In this document: one piece after another, positions 25,613-33,571 of the stretch
Numbering within the stretch: position 1 is the stretch's first letter
Layout of the letters: the number at the start of each line of letters is the position of its first letter
DNA from: CAZSDP01 sp964605665
GTDB lineage: Bacteria; Planctomycetota; UBA8108; UBA1146
Direction: 5' to 3'
Assembly: GCA_964605665.1 (NCBI GenBank)
Contig: CAZSDP010000024.1
Coordinates: 1-64,000, forward strand
Length of the DNA: 64,000 nt
Notes under the pieces: model-generated
Database searches by the model: none
What the model was told of the DNA's origin: nothing
Seen by the model: only the letters and a program-made list of their open reading frames with translations
Program-made: the position numbers and the translations under genes

Positions 25613-28600
25613 TCCGATCCCTCCGGGCCGAGAACTTCATGAAGTTTCGGAGACTGCATATTTCCGAGATGCCATCACGTGGCCTGGTCGGAGTCATCGG
25701 GCGCAATGAAGGGGGGAAGACAACGATCGGTGAACTGATTCAGTTCGCCCTCTTTGGAAAGACGTTGTCAGTCTCTCGTGGCTCGATTCTCGATCTGATT
25801 CACTGGGATCAAGACCACTGCGTGGTCGAAGTGGAATTCACTCATGATCGGGTCTATCGAGTTTGGCGGGAGATCGACCGCTACGGGACCAATTATGCCC
25901 GGCTTCTCGCGGTAGACCCCGATGACGCCTCCTCCACTGAAGAAGTTGCTTCCGGTGCGATGTTGGTCGCCCAGGAATTGGAAAATCGCCTCGGATTCTC
26001 CTTCGAAGATTTCTTGCGGTCCTTCTATCTCGCGGAACGAGACTTCCCTCGATCTCCCGAGAAGATGCGTGCATTCCTCGACCGGATGACCGGAATCGAA
26101 GTGCTCCTCGCTGCGCGCGATGCAGCAGGCGAAGAGATCGATGAACTGGAAGAGCGGTTCGCGACGATTCAAGCGCAGATCCGCAAGAATGATCAGCAGA
26201 TTTCTCGCTATGAGCCCAATGTTCGGAAGATTCCTGAATTGGAGGAGTCGCTCTCCGGTCAAGACGAGCAAGTCGGAGTCTTGAAAGAAGAGCAGCGGCG
26301 AGCAAAAGAGAGTCACCAGTCGATCGAATCTCGACTCTCTGCTCGCGATCGACTCCAGGATCGACTGGAAAAGCTCGAGAGCACACCGGCAAGTCAACTC
26401 CGGGGTGAGCTGAAGCAGATTCGAAGCGATTTGCGAGGCGGGGCGCGAGACGGGCAAGACTCTGAAAATGCCGAGTTGATCGCCGGCTTCGACCAACTCG
26501 ATCAGTTAAGTGATGAGTTGGATGACCTGAGTGGGTTGATCCAAAAGAGCGAGCAGGTGATCAGCGGCCGTCTCGAAGGAGATGGCAGCGACTCTTTCGG
26601 AGTGCGCTCGAGAGAAGAGAAGAAGCGATTTGAGCGGGCTCGCGGGCGACGCAGGATTCAAACGACTCTTGCGGCGTTGTTTTTCACGGTCGGATTTGCT
26701 CTCGCGGCGATTGCGCTCGTCGATCGATTTCAACTTCAGGGACCGGATCAGTGGATCATCCCAACGGAGTGGGGGACTCTGGGCGCTCGGACGATGACGG
26801 TTGGCGTTTCTGCCGCCCTGCTCTGGCTCATCACCGCCCTTCTCGTCGACCGCAGTAGCTACTGGCGGCAAGAGCTGCTCGAGGCGGATGCTGCTCTTTC
26901 TCGTTTGAATTTGGAGCGGGATGGGGCCTCGGAAACTCAAGAGCTGCTGAGCGGATTTCACGCTTCTTGTGATCGAGAGAGCATCGCAACCGTCGGAGCG
27001 ACTCTGAAAGAAGCGCGTGACGAAGTGGTCCGCGAAAAGTCGAATCAATTCCTTGGCCGGGTCAATGCGACAGTCGTTCGAGGGGACTCGAATCTATTCC
27101 GTGATCTGGTGAAAGCGGAGCGACGAGTGATTCAACGGGGGCGCAATGCCGCAAAGAATGCTCGTAAGCAGGTTCAAGAGGTCTCAGAGCGACTGAAGAA
27201 GCAGCAATCGAAACGAGACCGCGTTCAATCGGAGATTCGAGAGTATCAAAAGCAAGATGGACGCCGCGCGGAGCTGGAAGAGAAGAATTCTCAATTGCGT
27301 CGCACCGGCTCCGAGCTTCGAGAGCAGATGGACGTCCATCACCTCGCTCAAGAGCTTCTCGGAGAGACCGTGGATTCAATTCGCCACCGAGCCGGTCCAA
27401 GTTTGGGGAAGGGCATTCGGCGTTTACTCCCGTACCTGACCGACAATCGCTACCAAGATTTGCAAGTGACCCCGGACTTCGAACTCCGTCTCTTTACTGG
27501 TGCGAAGAGTGACTTCCTCGATAGCCATGAACTTTCTGGCGGTACGCTCGAGGGGTTGAGCTTCGGATTCCGCCTCTCATTCGCCCAGGCATTTGTGGGG
27601 GCGGTCACCCGAGTACCGCAATTCCTCTTCCTCGATGAACCGTTCCGAGCGATGGACCGAGAGAGGGTTCACCGAACTTTGCAGGCACTCCATCGACTTT
27701 CCGACGATCTGCCGCAAGTGATCGTTGTACTCCCCGATCTCGATTCGAATGAACGCGAGATCTTTGATCGAGTGATCGAAACCGAGGTGGGGGGGACAGA
27801 ACTGCTCCTCGAATTGAACGAGGCAGAGAGTGATTCTCAAGGTGTCGCTTCACCACGCTCGGAGTCTCCTGCTCCGGTAGAGGTTCCGAAAGCGAAATCT
27901 CTCAGCGATGGCAGATCTACCCCTCAGGGCGATCAGAGGTCTCGATCGCATCGGTCGGCCGAAGAGCGCGGAGAGAAAGAGCAGCCTCGTTCTCGGAAGC
28001 GAAAGCGGAACCGCTCTCGACGAGAAAAGGTCGAAGCACCGACGCGAACACGTGACGAAGATCGTTCCCCTTCTTCTTCAGAAGCGACCGGGGGACGTGA
28101 TCCGGAGCCGACCAGAGGTAGAGATTCTCGATCGAGTTCGACCGATACAGCACCGGAGGTCTCCAAGGAGGAGTCCACCAACCGTTCTGACATCGAATCA
28201 CGAGCTGAACGACGCGACCGTTCGAGTCGTCGCCGGCGCACCGAGGCCAGCGAGCATTCCACCGCGCGGTCGAGCTCTGATGAAGACCGCTCCGCCACTT
28301 CACCAGGAGAGGTGAGAGAGACTTCTCAACAGGGGAGCAAGTCGGAACGTGCTTCAGAGGAAGAGCGTCAGCCGGTTACCGTTGGAGAAGCTCGTCGAAA
28401 AAATGAAAGCACGCCGAGGGAGTCTTCCAATCTCGAGAACGCAGCCCCAGATCGTGATCGAAGTGCTGAGTCCGGTGAATCACTTCCTACTAAGTCACCT
28501 CCTGCAAAGGCTGAGGGATCTTCTCCCGCAGATGACAAATCTGATCGAGAAGATCGGACTCCACGGCGTGTCATCGAAAACGAAGCGGAAGATCCTTCCC

Positions 28601-28683
28601 AGTTTCTGGCGGGGATCTTTGATGCTCCGACCAAGAAGAGTTCTTCTGACGAAGGTCCCCGGCGCCCATCGCCTCCCGGATAG
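25606..28683 (+). CDS. SMC/SbcC-like ATPase with transmembrane hairpin (YhaN-like)
   Basis: 1025 aa. Walker A GRNEGGKTT (G32-T40) opens the head domain, with FEDFLRSFYLAERDFPRSPE further on. Coiled coil runs from about 150 to 340. Two membrane helices at about 351-372 (TTLAALFFTVGFALAAIALV) and 398-415 (TVGVSAALLWLITALLV) sit where a hinge would be, then coiled coil resumes to about 600. The head closes with signature LSGGT (643-647) and Walker B FLFLDEP (673-679). This matches the B. subtilis YhaN type of membrane-inserted SMC-like protein. From about 735 to the end it has a highly charged Arg/Ser/Glu tail with no fold. The next gene is a metallophosphatase, but of LpxH rather than SbcD type. 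Confidence 0.85.
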   Translation: MLIRSLRAENFMKFRRLHISEMPSRGLVGVIGRNEGGKTTIGELIQFALFGKTLSVSRGSILDLIHWDQDHCVVEVEFTHDRVYRVWREIDRYGTNYARLLAVDPDDASSTEEVASGAMLVAQELENRLGFSFEDFLRSFYLAERDFPRSPEKMRAFLDRMTGIEVLLAARDAAGEEIDELEERFATIQAQIRKNDQQISRYEPNVRKIPELEESLSGQDEQVGVLKEEQRRAKESHQSIESRLSARDRLQDRLEKLESTPASQLRGELKQIRSDLRGGARDGQDSENAELIAGFDQLDQLSDELDDLSGLIQKSEQVISGRLEGDGSDSFGVRSREEKKRFERARGRRRIQTTLAALFFTVGFALAAIALVDRFQLQGPDQWIIPTEWGTLGARTMTVGVSAALLWLITALLVDRSSYWRQELLEADAALSRLNLERDGASETQELLSGFHASCDRESIATVGATLKEARDEVVREKSNQFLGRVNATVVRGDSNLFRDLVKAERRVIQRGRNAAKNARKQVQEVSERLKKQQSKRDRVQSEIREYQKQDGRRAELEEKNSQLRRTGSELREQMDVHHLAQELLGETVDSIRHRAGPSLGKGIRRLLPYLTDNRYQDLQVTPDFELRLFTGAKSDFLDSHELSGGTLEGLSFGFRLSFAQAFVGAVTRVPQFLFLDEPFRAMDRERVHRTLQALHRLSDDLPQVIVVLPDLDSNEREIFDRVIETEVGGTELLLELNEAESDSQGVASPRSESPAPVEVPKAKSLSDGRSTPQGDQRSRSHRSAEERGEKEQPRSRKRKRNRSRREKVEAPTRTRDEDRSPSSSEATGGRDPEPTRGRDSRSSSTDTAPEVSKEESTNRSDIESRAERRDRSSRRRRTEASEHSTARSSSDEDRSATSPGEVRETSQQGSKSERASEEERQPVTVGEARRKNESTPRESSNLENAAPDRDRSAESGESLPTKSPPAKAEGSSPADDKSDREDRTPRRVIENEAEDPSQFLAGIFDAPTKKSSSDEGPRRPSPPG

Positions 28684-29463
28684 GTGGTGATCCCTTTGTA
28701 TTTCACTCCTGCGGGGATGAAGCCCAGTGGGCGCTCTATTTTTGCCGCGGATTTGCACCTCGACGGAAGTGAGCGGGCGAGAGAGAGATTTCGCCGATTG
28801 CTTCGAGTCGCACTCGAACGGGACGCCGCAGTCTTTTTGCTCGGAGACGTCTTCCACTATTGGCTCGGCCCTCGACACCTCGCATTACCAATGTTTCGGC
28901 GTGAACTCGAGATTCTTCGGGGCGCGGTCGGGTTGGGAACTCCGATTACCATCGTGCCGGGAAATCGCGACTTTCTCTTAGACGCAGCCTTCGGAGAAGA
29001 AACGGGAGTTCACGTCGCGCCAGACGCCATCGAGATTCAGCTCGCAGGAGAACGGATCCACCTCTCACACGGTGATCTGTTCGGGTCCTCCGACGTGAAG
29101 TATCTTCGTATGCGAAGAGTTCTGCACTCCAAGCCGGTCCGATTTGCCGCTCGTACCCTCCCGACCTTCTTGGTGGCTGCGGTCGCGCGGCGATTACGCC
29201 GCCACTCAGAAGAGGTGGTCGCTCAAAAGAGTGCGGAAACTCTCGCGCCTGATGTGGATCGGGTCAAAGAGCTCGTCGCTCAGGGGTATTCTCAAGTGAT
29301 CTGCGGTCACTTCCACCACGTTCGAGATGAGCCGTTGACCGAAGGGGGACGCAGTGGCCGATTCCGCGTGCTCGAGCCCTTCGAGGATCATGGGTACTTT
29401 CTCCAAGGAGATGCGAGCGGTTGGGCCGAAGAGCGTCTCGAAGAATCGATGTGCATTCAGTGA
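28684..29463 (+). CDS. lpxH: UDP-2,3-diacylglucosamine diphosphatase-like
   Basis: 259 aa from GTG 28684, directly after the previous stop; ATG 28717 would give 248 aa. All metallophosphatase motifs are present: FAADLHLDG, LLGDVFHYWLG, VPGNRDFLLD, LSHGDLFGSSD, and CGHFHHVR. The GDxFxxW and GNRDFLL forms and the Arg/Ser-rich RRLRRHSEE segment are those of LpxH, which cleaves UDP-diacylglucosamine to lipid X at the inner membrane in lipid A synthesis. That predicts an outer membrane with lipid A. A DNA-repair partner of the upstream ATPase is a less likely reading. The stop overlaps the start of miaA. Confidence 0.83.
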   Translation: MVIPLYFTPAGMKPSGRSIFAADLHLDGSERARERFRRLLRVALERDAAVFLLGDVFHYWLGPRHLALPMFRRELEILRGAVGLGTPITIVPGNRDFLLDAAFGEETGVHVAPDAIEIQLAGERIHLSHGDLFGSSDVKYLRMRRVLHSKPVRFAARTLPTFLVAAVARRLRRHSEEVVAQKSAETLAPDVDRVKELVAQGYSQVICGHFHHVRDEPLTEGGRSGRFRVLEPFEDHGYFLQGDASGWAEERLEESMCIQ

Positions 29464-30452
29464 ATGAACTCCCCGTCGAGACCAGCGACCGCATTCAACC
29501 TCTTACCTTCGTCGTGACCGGTCCAACTTGTGGTGGAAAAACCGGATGCTCTGCCCGTCTCGCTCGCCGCTTCGGAGGATCGATCTGGTCTCTCGATTCG
29601 ATGAAGGTCTACCGAGGACTCGATATTGGGACCGCGAAACCGACTCGGGAATTACAAAGCGAGCTCCGATTTGAGCTGCTCAATCTCCGCGATCCGTGGG
29701 AGAGATTCTCGGCCTCCGATTACGTCGAAGAGTGGACCAAACTCGCTCAGGCGAGTGATCAGCCGCGGATCGTGTCGGGTGGCACGGTGTTCTACCTCAA
29801 CACCCTGCGTGAAGGGCTCTTTACCGGCCCTGGTCCAGACGAGGAGGTGCGCAACCGATTGACTCGGGAAGCACAGGAGCGGGGATTACCGGAGCTTCAT
29901 CGTCGGTTGAGGGAAATCGATCCGGTGGCTGCGTCAAAGATTCACGAGACCGATCTCCGCCGGACAGTGCGTGCCCTCGAAGTGTTCGAGGTGAGCGGTG
30001 AGCCGATTTCCGTTTGGCACGCACGGAGATCGCCGATTCTCGATCCAAGGCGAACCCTCTATCTCGGGGTGTTTCGTCCGCGGGAAGAGCTCTATCGACG
30101 CATCGATGCTCGAGTCCTCCGCATGTATGACCAGGGGTGGGTCGAAGAAGTGAAGCGCCTTCTCGACGCTCACGATCCGCCGTGGGGGACCGAAGCGGCG
30201 CAGTCGATCGGCTACGAACGGATTCGGCGCGCGGTGTTGGAAGGTCGAGACCCACGGGAGGAAGTGGAGCGCATTCAGTCGAGGACTCGTGGGTTTGCTA
30301 GAAATCAGCTGACGTGGGCGAGGAAGTTCCCGATCGAATGGTGGACTCCTGAAGAAATCGAGGAGCTCGTCGATCGCGTCGCTACGGCCATCGATCACGA
30401 TCAGCTCCCGGAACCGGACTCGGTCCGACGTGAGCGAAGTACCCAGATTTGA
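29460..30452 (+). CDS. miaA: tRNA dimethylallyltransferase
   Basis: 330 aa from GTG 29460, which overlaps the lpxH stop (GTGA). P-loop VVTGPTCGGKTGCSARLA (usually GPTASGKT), then SLDSMKVYRGLDIGTAKPT, matching the family's D-S-x-Q/K-x-Y motif, LLNLRDPWERFSASDYV, IVSGGTVFYLNTL and LRRTVRALEVFEVSG. MiaA adds dimethylallyl to A37 of tRNAs reading UNN codons. It closes the gene run begun by tsaE, also a position-37 enzyme, and a clean terminator follows at 30603-30644. Full length with no missing motif. Confidence 0.95.
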   Translation: MNELPVETSDRIQPLTFVVTGPTCGGKTGCSARLARRFGGSIWSLDSMKVYRGLDIGTAKPTRELQSELRFELLNLRDPWERFSASDYVEEWTKLAQASDQPRIVSGGTVFYLNTLREGLFTGPGPDEEVRNRLTREAQERGLPELHRRLREIDPVAASKIHETDLRRTVRALEVFEVSGEPISVWHARRSPILDPRRTLYLGVFRPREELYRRIDARVLRMYDQGWVEEVKRLLDAHDPPWGTEAAQSIGYERIRRAVLEGRDPREEVERIQSRTRGFARNQLTWARKFPIEWWTPEEIEELVDRVATAIDHDQLPEPDSVRRERSTQI

Positions 30453-30602
30453 CGTCTCTTTGTTCGCCGCCGTTTTGACGACACACCGATTTGATGCTCC
30501 AGAGTGCTGGGTAGGTCTACTCGAAATCAGCGACGGAGGTCGGCTTGCGACTCTTCGAGCGCTCCAAGGGGTGAAGTCACCTCTCTTGAGATTTGAGACA
30601 AG

Positions 30603-30644
30603 AAAAATCCCACGCACTCCTCAGGAATGCGTGGGATTCTTTTA
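30603..30644. terminator. Rho-independent terminator, bidirectional
   Basis: AATCCCACGCA (30606-30616) pairs perfectly with TGCGTGGGATT (30628-30638), followed by CTTTT on the plus strand. On the minus strand the A run at 30603-30607 supplies the T tract. It ends the tsaE-miaA run and also the small minus-strand lipoprotein gene. Confidence 0.9.
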
Positions 30645-30710
30645 TCTCGACGCTCACCTTCACTTTGTCGCAGCGACCGGTGGTGAAGGGGATCGTTGAA
30701 AAGTCGCGAT

Positions 30711-30941
30711 TTAGTAATCTTCGAGAGGACGATCCTCGAGGTCCCAGATCACTCGATCGAAGTCGGTGCGGAACTCGTGGAAGTCGTTACCGATCTTTCG
30801 GAAGACGCGCTTCCAATAGCCGGGTGAAGAGACGCTGCTCTTCTCGCTGGCGGCGCAGCCGATCGCGCCGAAGGTCAAGGTACCTAGGCAGACGGCGACG
30901 CAGAGGGTACGACAGACCTGCGTGCGGATCATTTTGCGCAT
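30711..30941 (-). CDS. Small lipoprotein of unknown function
   Basis: 76 aa. The signal peptide (RTLCVAVCLGTLTFGAIGC) ends in a lipobox with Cys at about residue 29 and mature start AASEKSS. The remaining 45 residues are charged and aromatic-rich (YWKRVFRKIGNDFHEFRTDF, ending DLEDRPLEDY). No family recognised. It stands alone, with a shared terminator downstream and a repeat-bearing 390-bp spacer upstream. Anchoring to the outer or inner membrane is expected from the lipobox. Confidence 0.7.
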   Translation of the reverse strand: MRKMIRTQVCRTLCVAVCLGTLTFGAIGCAASEKSSVSSPGYWKRVFRKIGNDFHEFRTDFDRVIWDLEDRPLEDY

Positions 30942-31332
30942 TCGAGCCTCCTGCTCGTCGAAGTAAGAAGACCGTTTCGGGCTCTTCAGATCCCACTCCC
31001 TTTACCGGGAGAGCACGGTCGAATCTACGATTTGATGGACCAGTTCCGGCCTTTTTGGCACCGGATTTCAGCAACCCGAGACTCTGAGCGCTCCAGGGTC
31101 TGAACGCTCCAGGGTCTGAGTTCTCCAGGACATTGGCATTTCCCTGAAGGAGCGGAAATTAGCCAACGACCCCCGGGATGTCAACGCTCCGAAAGGACGG
31201 GCTCTCGGAGGAACTGACTCTTAGGAACAGTATTGAACGCCTTCGTTGTCACGAGTGGGTCACCGCGTCTCGGCTGTGGCGGTGAGACTGCCAGAGGCCG
31301 AGTTTCACCGAATCCTCCCCTCCTCGCGTGAT
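30942..31332. other. Intergenic region with a 16-bp repeat array
   Basis: About 390 bp between the small lipoprotein gene and the end of hslU. No gene supported. It holds a three-unit 16-bp array (31083-31130). Confidence 0.6.
31083..31130. repeat. Three 16-bp imperfect palindromes (array 3)
   Basis: TCTGAGCGCTCCAGGG (31083), TCTGAACGCTCCAGGG (31099) and TCTGAGTTCTCCAGGA (31115) follow without spacers. Each has a GAG-NN-CTC centre (GAGCGCTC is a perfect palindrome in the first). Same period and layout as arrays 1 and 2, with a different core. Confidence 0.85.
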
Positions 31333-32673
31333 TTAGAGGATGAAGGAACGCTCATCGTGGCTCTCGAGAAGCTCTGCCAATGACTGATCCACGGTCTCTC
31401 GGTCGATCTTGACCTTTTTCCCGATGGTCCCCAGGTCGTCGGGAGCATGGTAGAGGGGGTCCTCGAGGAGCCGCTCAAAGATCGTGTAGAGTCTTCGGGC
31501 GCCGATATTCTCCCGATTCTGATTGAGTTCGAACGCGAGGTCGGCAATTCGCTCCAGCCCGCAGCTGGTGAACTCGACCGCCACCCCGTCTGTCCCGAGA
31601 AGGGAGGCATACTGTCGGGGGAGCGCATTTTCCGGTTCGCGGAGGATCCGGAGGAAGTCGGCCCGCTCCAAGGAGCTCAGTTCGACCCGAATCGGAAATC
31701 GTCCCTGCAGTTCGGGGATCAAATCACTCGGCTGGGTGCCCTGGAACGCTCCGGCAGCGATGAACAGGACGTGGTCCGTTCTGACGACGCCATAACGGGT
31801 CGGGACGGTGGAACCCTCGACCACGGGGAGGAGATCTCTCTGCACCCCTTCGCGGCTCACTCCAGCTTCTCGTCCCCCGCTGGCACTCGAGATCACTTTG
31901 TCGATTTCGTCGATGAAGATGATTCCATTCTCTTCGGCGACTCGAATCGCTTCTTGATTGACCTTGTCTTCGTCGAGGAGCTTCTCCGCTTCCTCTCCCT
32001 GGAGGACTTTGAATGCCTCGGGGACCGTCATCCTTCGCGGTTTTGAAGTGTCTCTCCCCAGCTTCTTGAACATCCCCGGGAGGTCGAAGTTGAAGTGTTC
32101 GATACCGCTCGGAGAGAAGAGATCGATTCCCGGCATCGACCGATCTGCGACGTGGAGCTCGACGGTCCGTTCGTCGAGTTCTCCGCTGCGGAACTTGTGT
32201 CGAAACGCTTCACGGGTTCGTTCTCTGCGGTCGATGTCTTCCTGTTCGACCGAGTCGGATGGAGGAACGAGCTGATCGAGGATCCGTTCCTCGGCGGCTT
32301 CTCGAGCCTTTTCTGAAACTTGTTCTAGTTCTCGCGCCCGTACGAGGTTCACGGAGACTTCGACGAGGTCTCGCACCATCGATTCGACATCACGTCCGTG
32401 GTAACCGACCTCGGTATACTTGCTCGCTTCCACCTTTACGAACGGCGCTTGAATCAGCTGAGCGACCCGACGCGCGATTTCGGTCTTTCCGACTCCCGTG
32501 GTGCCGATGAGGATAATGTTCTTCGGCATCACCTCATTTCGGATCGTGTCGGGGAGTTGCTGCCGTCGCCAGCGATTGCGGATGGCGACCGCGACTGCGC
32601 GCTTGGCCTGTTGCTGTCCGACGATGTGGCGATCGAGCGATTTGGCGATTTGGATCGGTGTCAGTTGCTTCAT
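31333..32673 (-). CDS. hslU: ATP-dependent protease ATPase subunit HslU
   Basis: 446 aa from ATG 32673 (MKQLTPIQIAKSLDRHIVGQ), the conserved N-terminus. Walker A IGTTGVGKTEIARR, the family-specific VEASKYTEVGYHGRDVESMV, the I-domain, Walker B GIIFIDEIDKV, sensor region and the C-terminal tail SHDERSFIL that inserts into HslV are all there. HslU unfolds substrates for the HslV peptidase. Its start overlaps the hslV stop (ATGA). The frame stays open upstream through hslV, but nothing suggests a fusion. Confidence 0.97.
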   Translation of the reverse strand: MKQLTPIQIAKSLDRHIVGQQQAKRAVAVAIRNRWRRQQLPDTIRNEVMPKNIILIGTTGVGKTEIARRVAQLIQAPFVKVEASKYTEVGYHGRDVESMVRDLVEVSVNLVRARELEQVSEKAREAAEERILDQLVPPSDSVEQEDIDRRERTREAFRHKFRSGELDERTVELHVADRSMPGIDLFSPSGIEHFNFDLPGMFKKLGRDTSKPRRMTVPEAFKVLQGEEAEKLLDEDKVNQEAIRVAEENGIIFIDEIDKVISSASGGREAGVSREGVQRDLLPVVEGSTVPTRYGVVRTDHVLFIAAGAFQGTQPSDLIPELQGRFPIRVELSSLERADFLRILREPENALPRQYASLLGTDGVAVEFTSCGLERIADLAFELNQNRENIGARRLYTIFERLLEDPLYHAPDDLGTIGKKVKIDRETVDQSLAELLESHDERSFIL

Positions 32674-33272
32674 CCGAGGACCTCGATGTGTAGTTTCTGG
32701 TTGGTGTAGACGCAGATGTCCGCCGCGATGCCCAAAGCGTTGCGCACGACCTCTTCCGCCGACATCTCCGTGCCAGCGAGAAAAGCCAATGCCGCGGCTC
32801 GGGCGTAATTTCCTCCCGAGCCGATCGCGATGACTCCATCGGTGGGCTGAATCACTTCTCCTCCTCCCGAGAGCAAGAGGGAGTGATCGGCATCGATCGC
32901 GACGAGCATCGATTCGAGTCGGCGCAAGACGCGGTCCGTTCGCCAGTCTCTGGAGAGTTCTCCCGCGGCTCTGACGAGATTTCCGCCGTGCGCTCCCAAC
33001 TTTTCTTCGAATCTCTCGAGGAGAGCGAGGGAGTCTCCGACCGCTCCGGCAAATCCCGCGAGGACCTTGCCGTTGCCGATCCGCCGGATTTTGCTGGCGT
33101 CTTGTTTCACCACGCAGTCTCCGAGCGAGACTTGTCCATCGCCTCCGATCGCAACCTCGCCACCCCGACGAACGGAGAGGATGGTTGTTCCGTGTAGAGG
33201 ACCATATCCAGCGTTCCCGGACCCCTCTCCCGGAATACCGAATGGGCGACCATGTCCTGCGAAACTGAACAT
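32670..33272 (-). CDS. hslV: ATP-dependent protease peptidase subunit HslV, extended N-terminus
   Basis: 200 aa from ATG 33272, preceded by AAGGAG. Catalytic sequence HGTTILSVRRGG contains the Thr that becomes the N-terminal nucleophile; GGDGQVSLGDCVVKQDASKI, GFAGAVGDSLALLERFEEKL and IGSGGNYARAAALAF are family features. In E. coli the Thr follows Met directly and in other bacteria a few residues precede it, but here 28 residues do (FSFAGHGRPFGIPGEGSGN and so on), with no start codon nearer. That implies a propeptide to be removed. Operon with hslU, divergent from lysS. Confidence 0.93.
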   Translation of the reverse strand: MFSFAGHGRPFGIPGEGSGNAGYGPLHGTTILSVRRGGEVAIGGDGQVSLGDCVVKQDASKIRRIGNGKVLAGFAGAVGDSLALLERFEEKLGAHGGNLVRAAGELSRDWRTDRVLRRLESMLVAIDADHSLLLSGGGEVIQPTDGVIAIGSGGNYARAAALAFLAGTEMSAEEVVRNALGIAADICVYTNQKLHIEVLG

Positions 33273-33571
33273 CACTCTCCTTCCACGGGAAAATCTTCTC
33301 TCTCAGACGGAGAGCCCAATTCGAAGTTCCCGAGGTGCATATGGAGTCTAGAATGAAGCTCGATGCTGACGCTGCGGCTCGATGGGGGGGTGATCGTACC
33401 CTCAGCGGAAGTCGGCCGGAACCAATCTCCTGGCTTTGACTCTCATTCGGCACCACTTTAGACTTCCCGGTTCTTCCAGTGAGTTTCCCCAAAAATCGTC
33501 TCTAGCGGCTCGAGGCCGAGAGAGAAGTCCGGGGCGGCAAACCGATGCCCCGATGGTGAGGAGCGATCTCC

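Noticed and set aside
28684..29463. SbcD-type nuclease partner of the upstream ATPase
   Set aside because: The motifs GDVFHYW and GNRDFLL and the length fit LpxH better than SbcD.
30430..30699. 89-codon plus-strand frame after miaA
   Set aside because: It contains the whole terminator hairpin and has no ribosome site.
32674..33492. N-terminal extension of HslU through hslV
   Set aside because: The frame is open, but HslU's conserved start is at 32673 and hslV occupies this region with full motifs.
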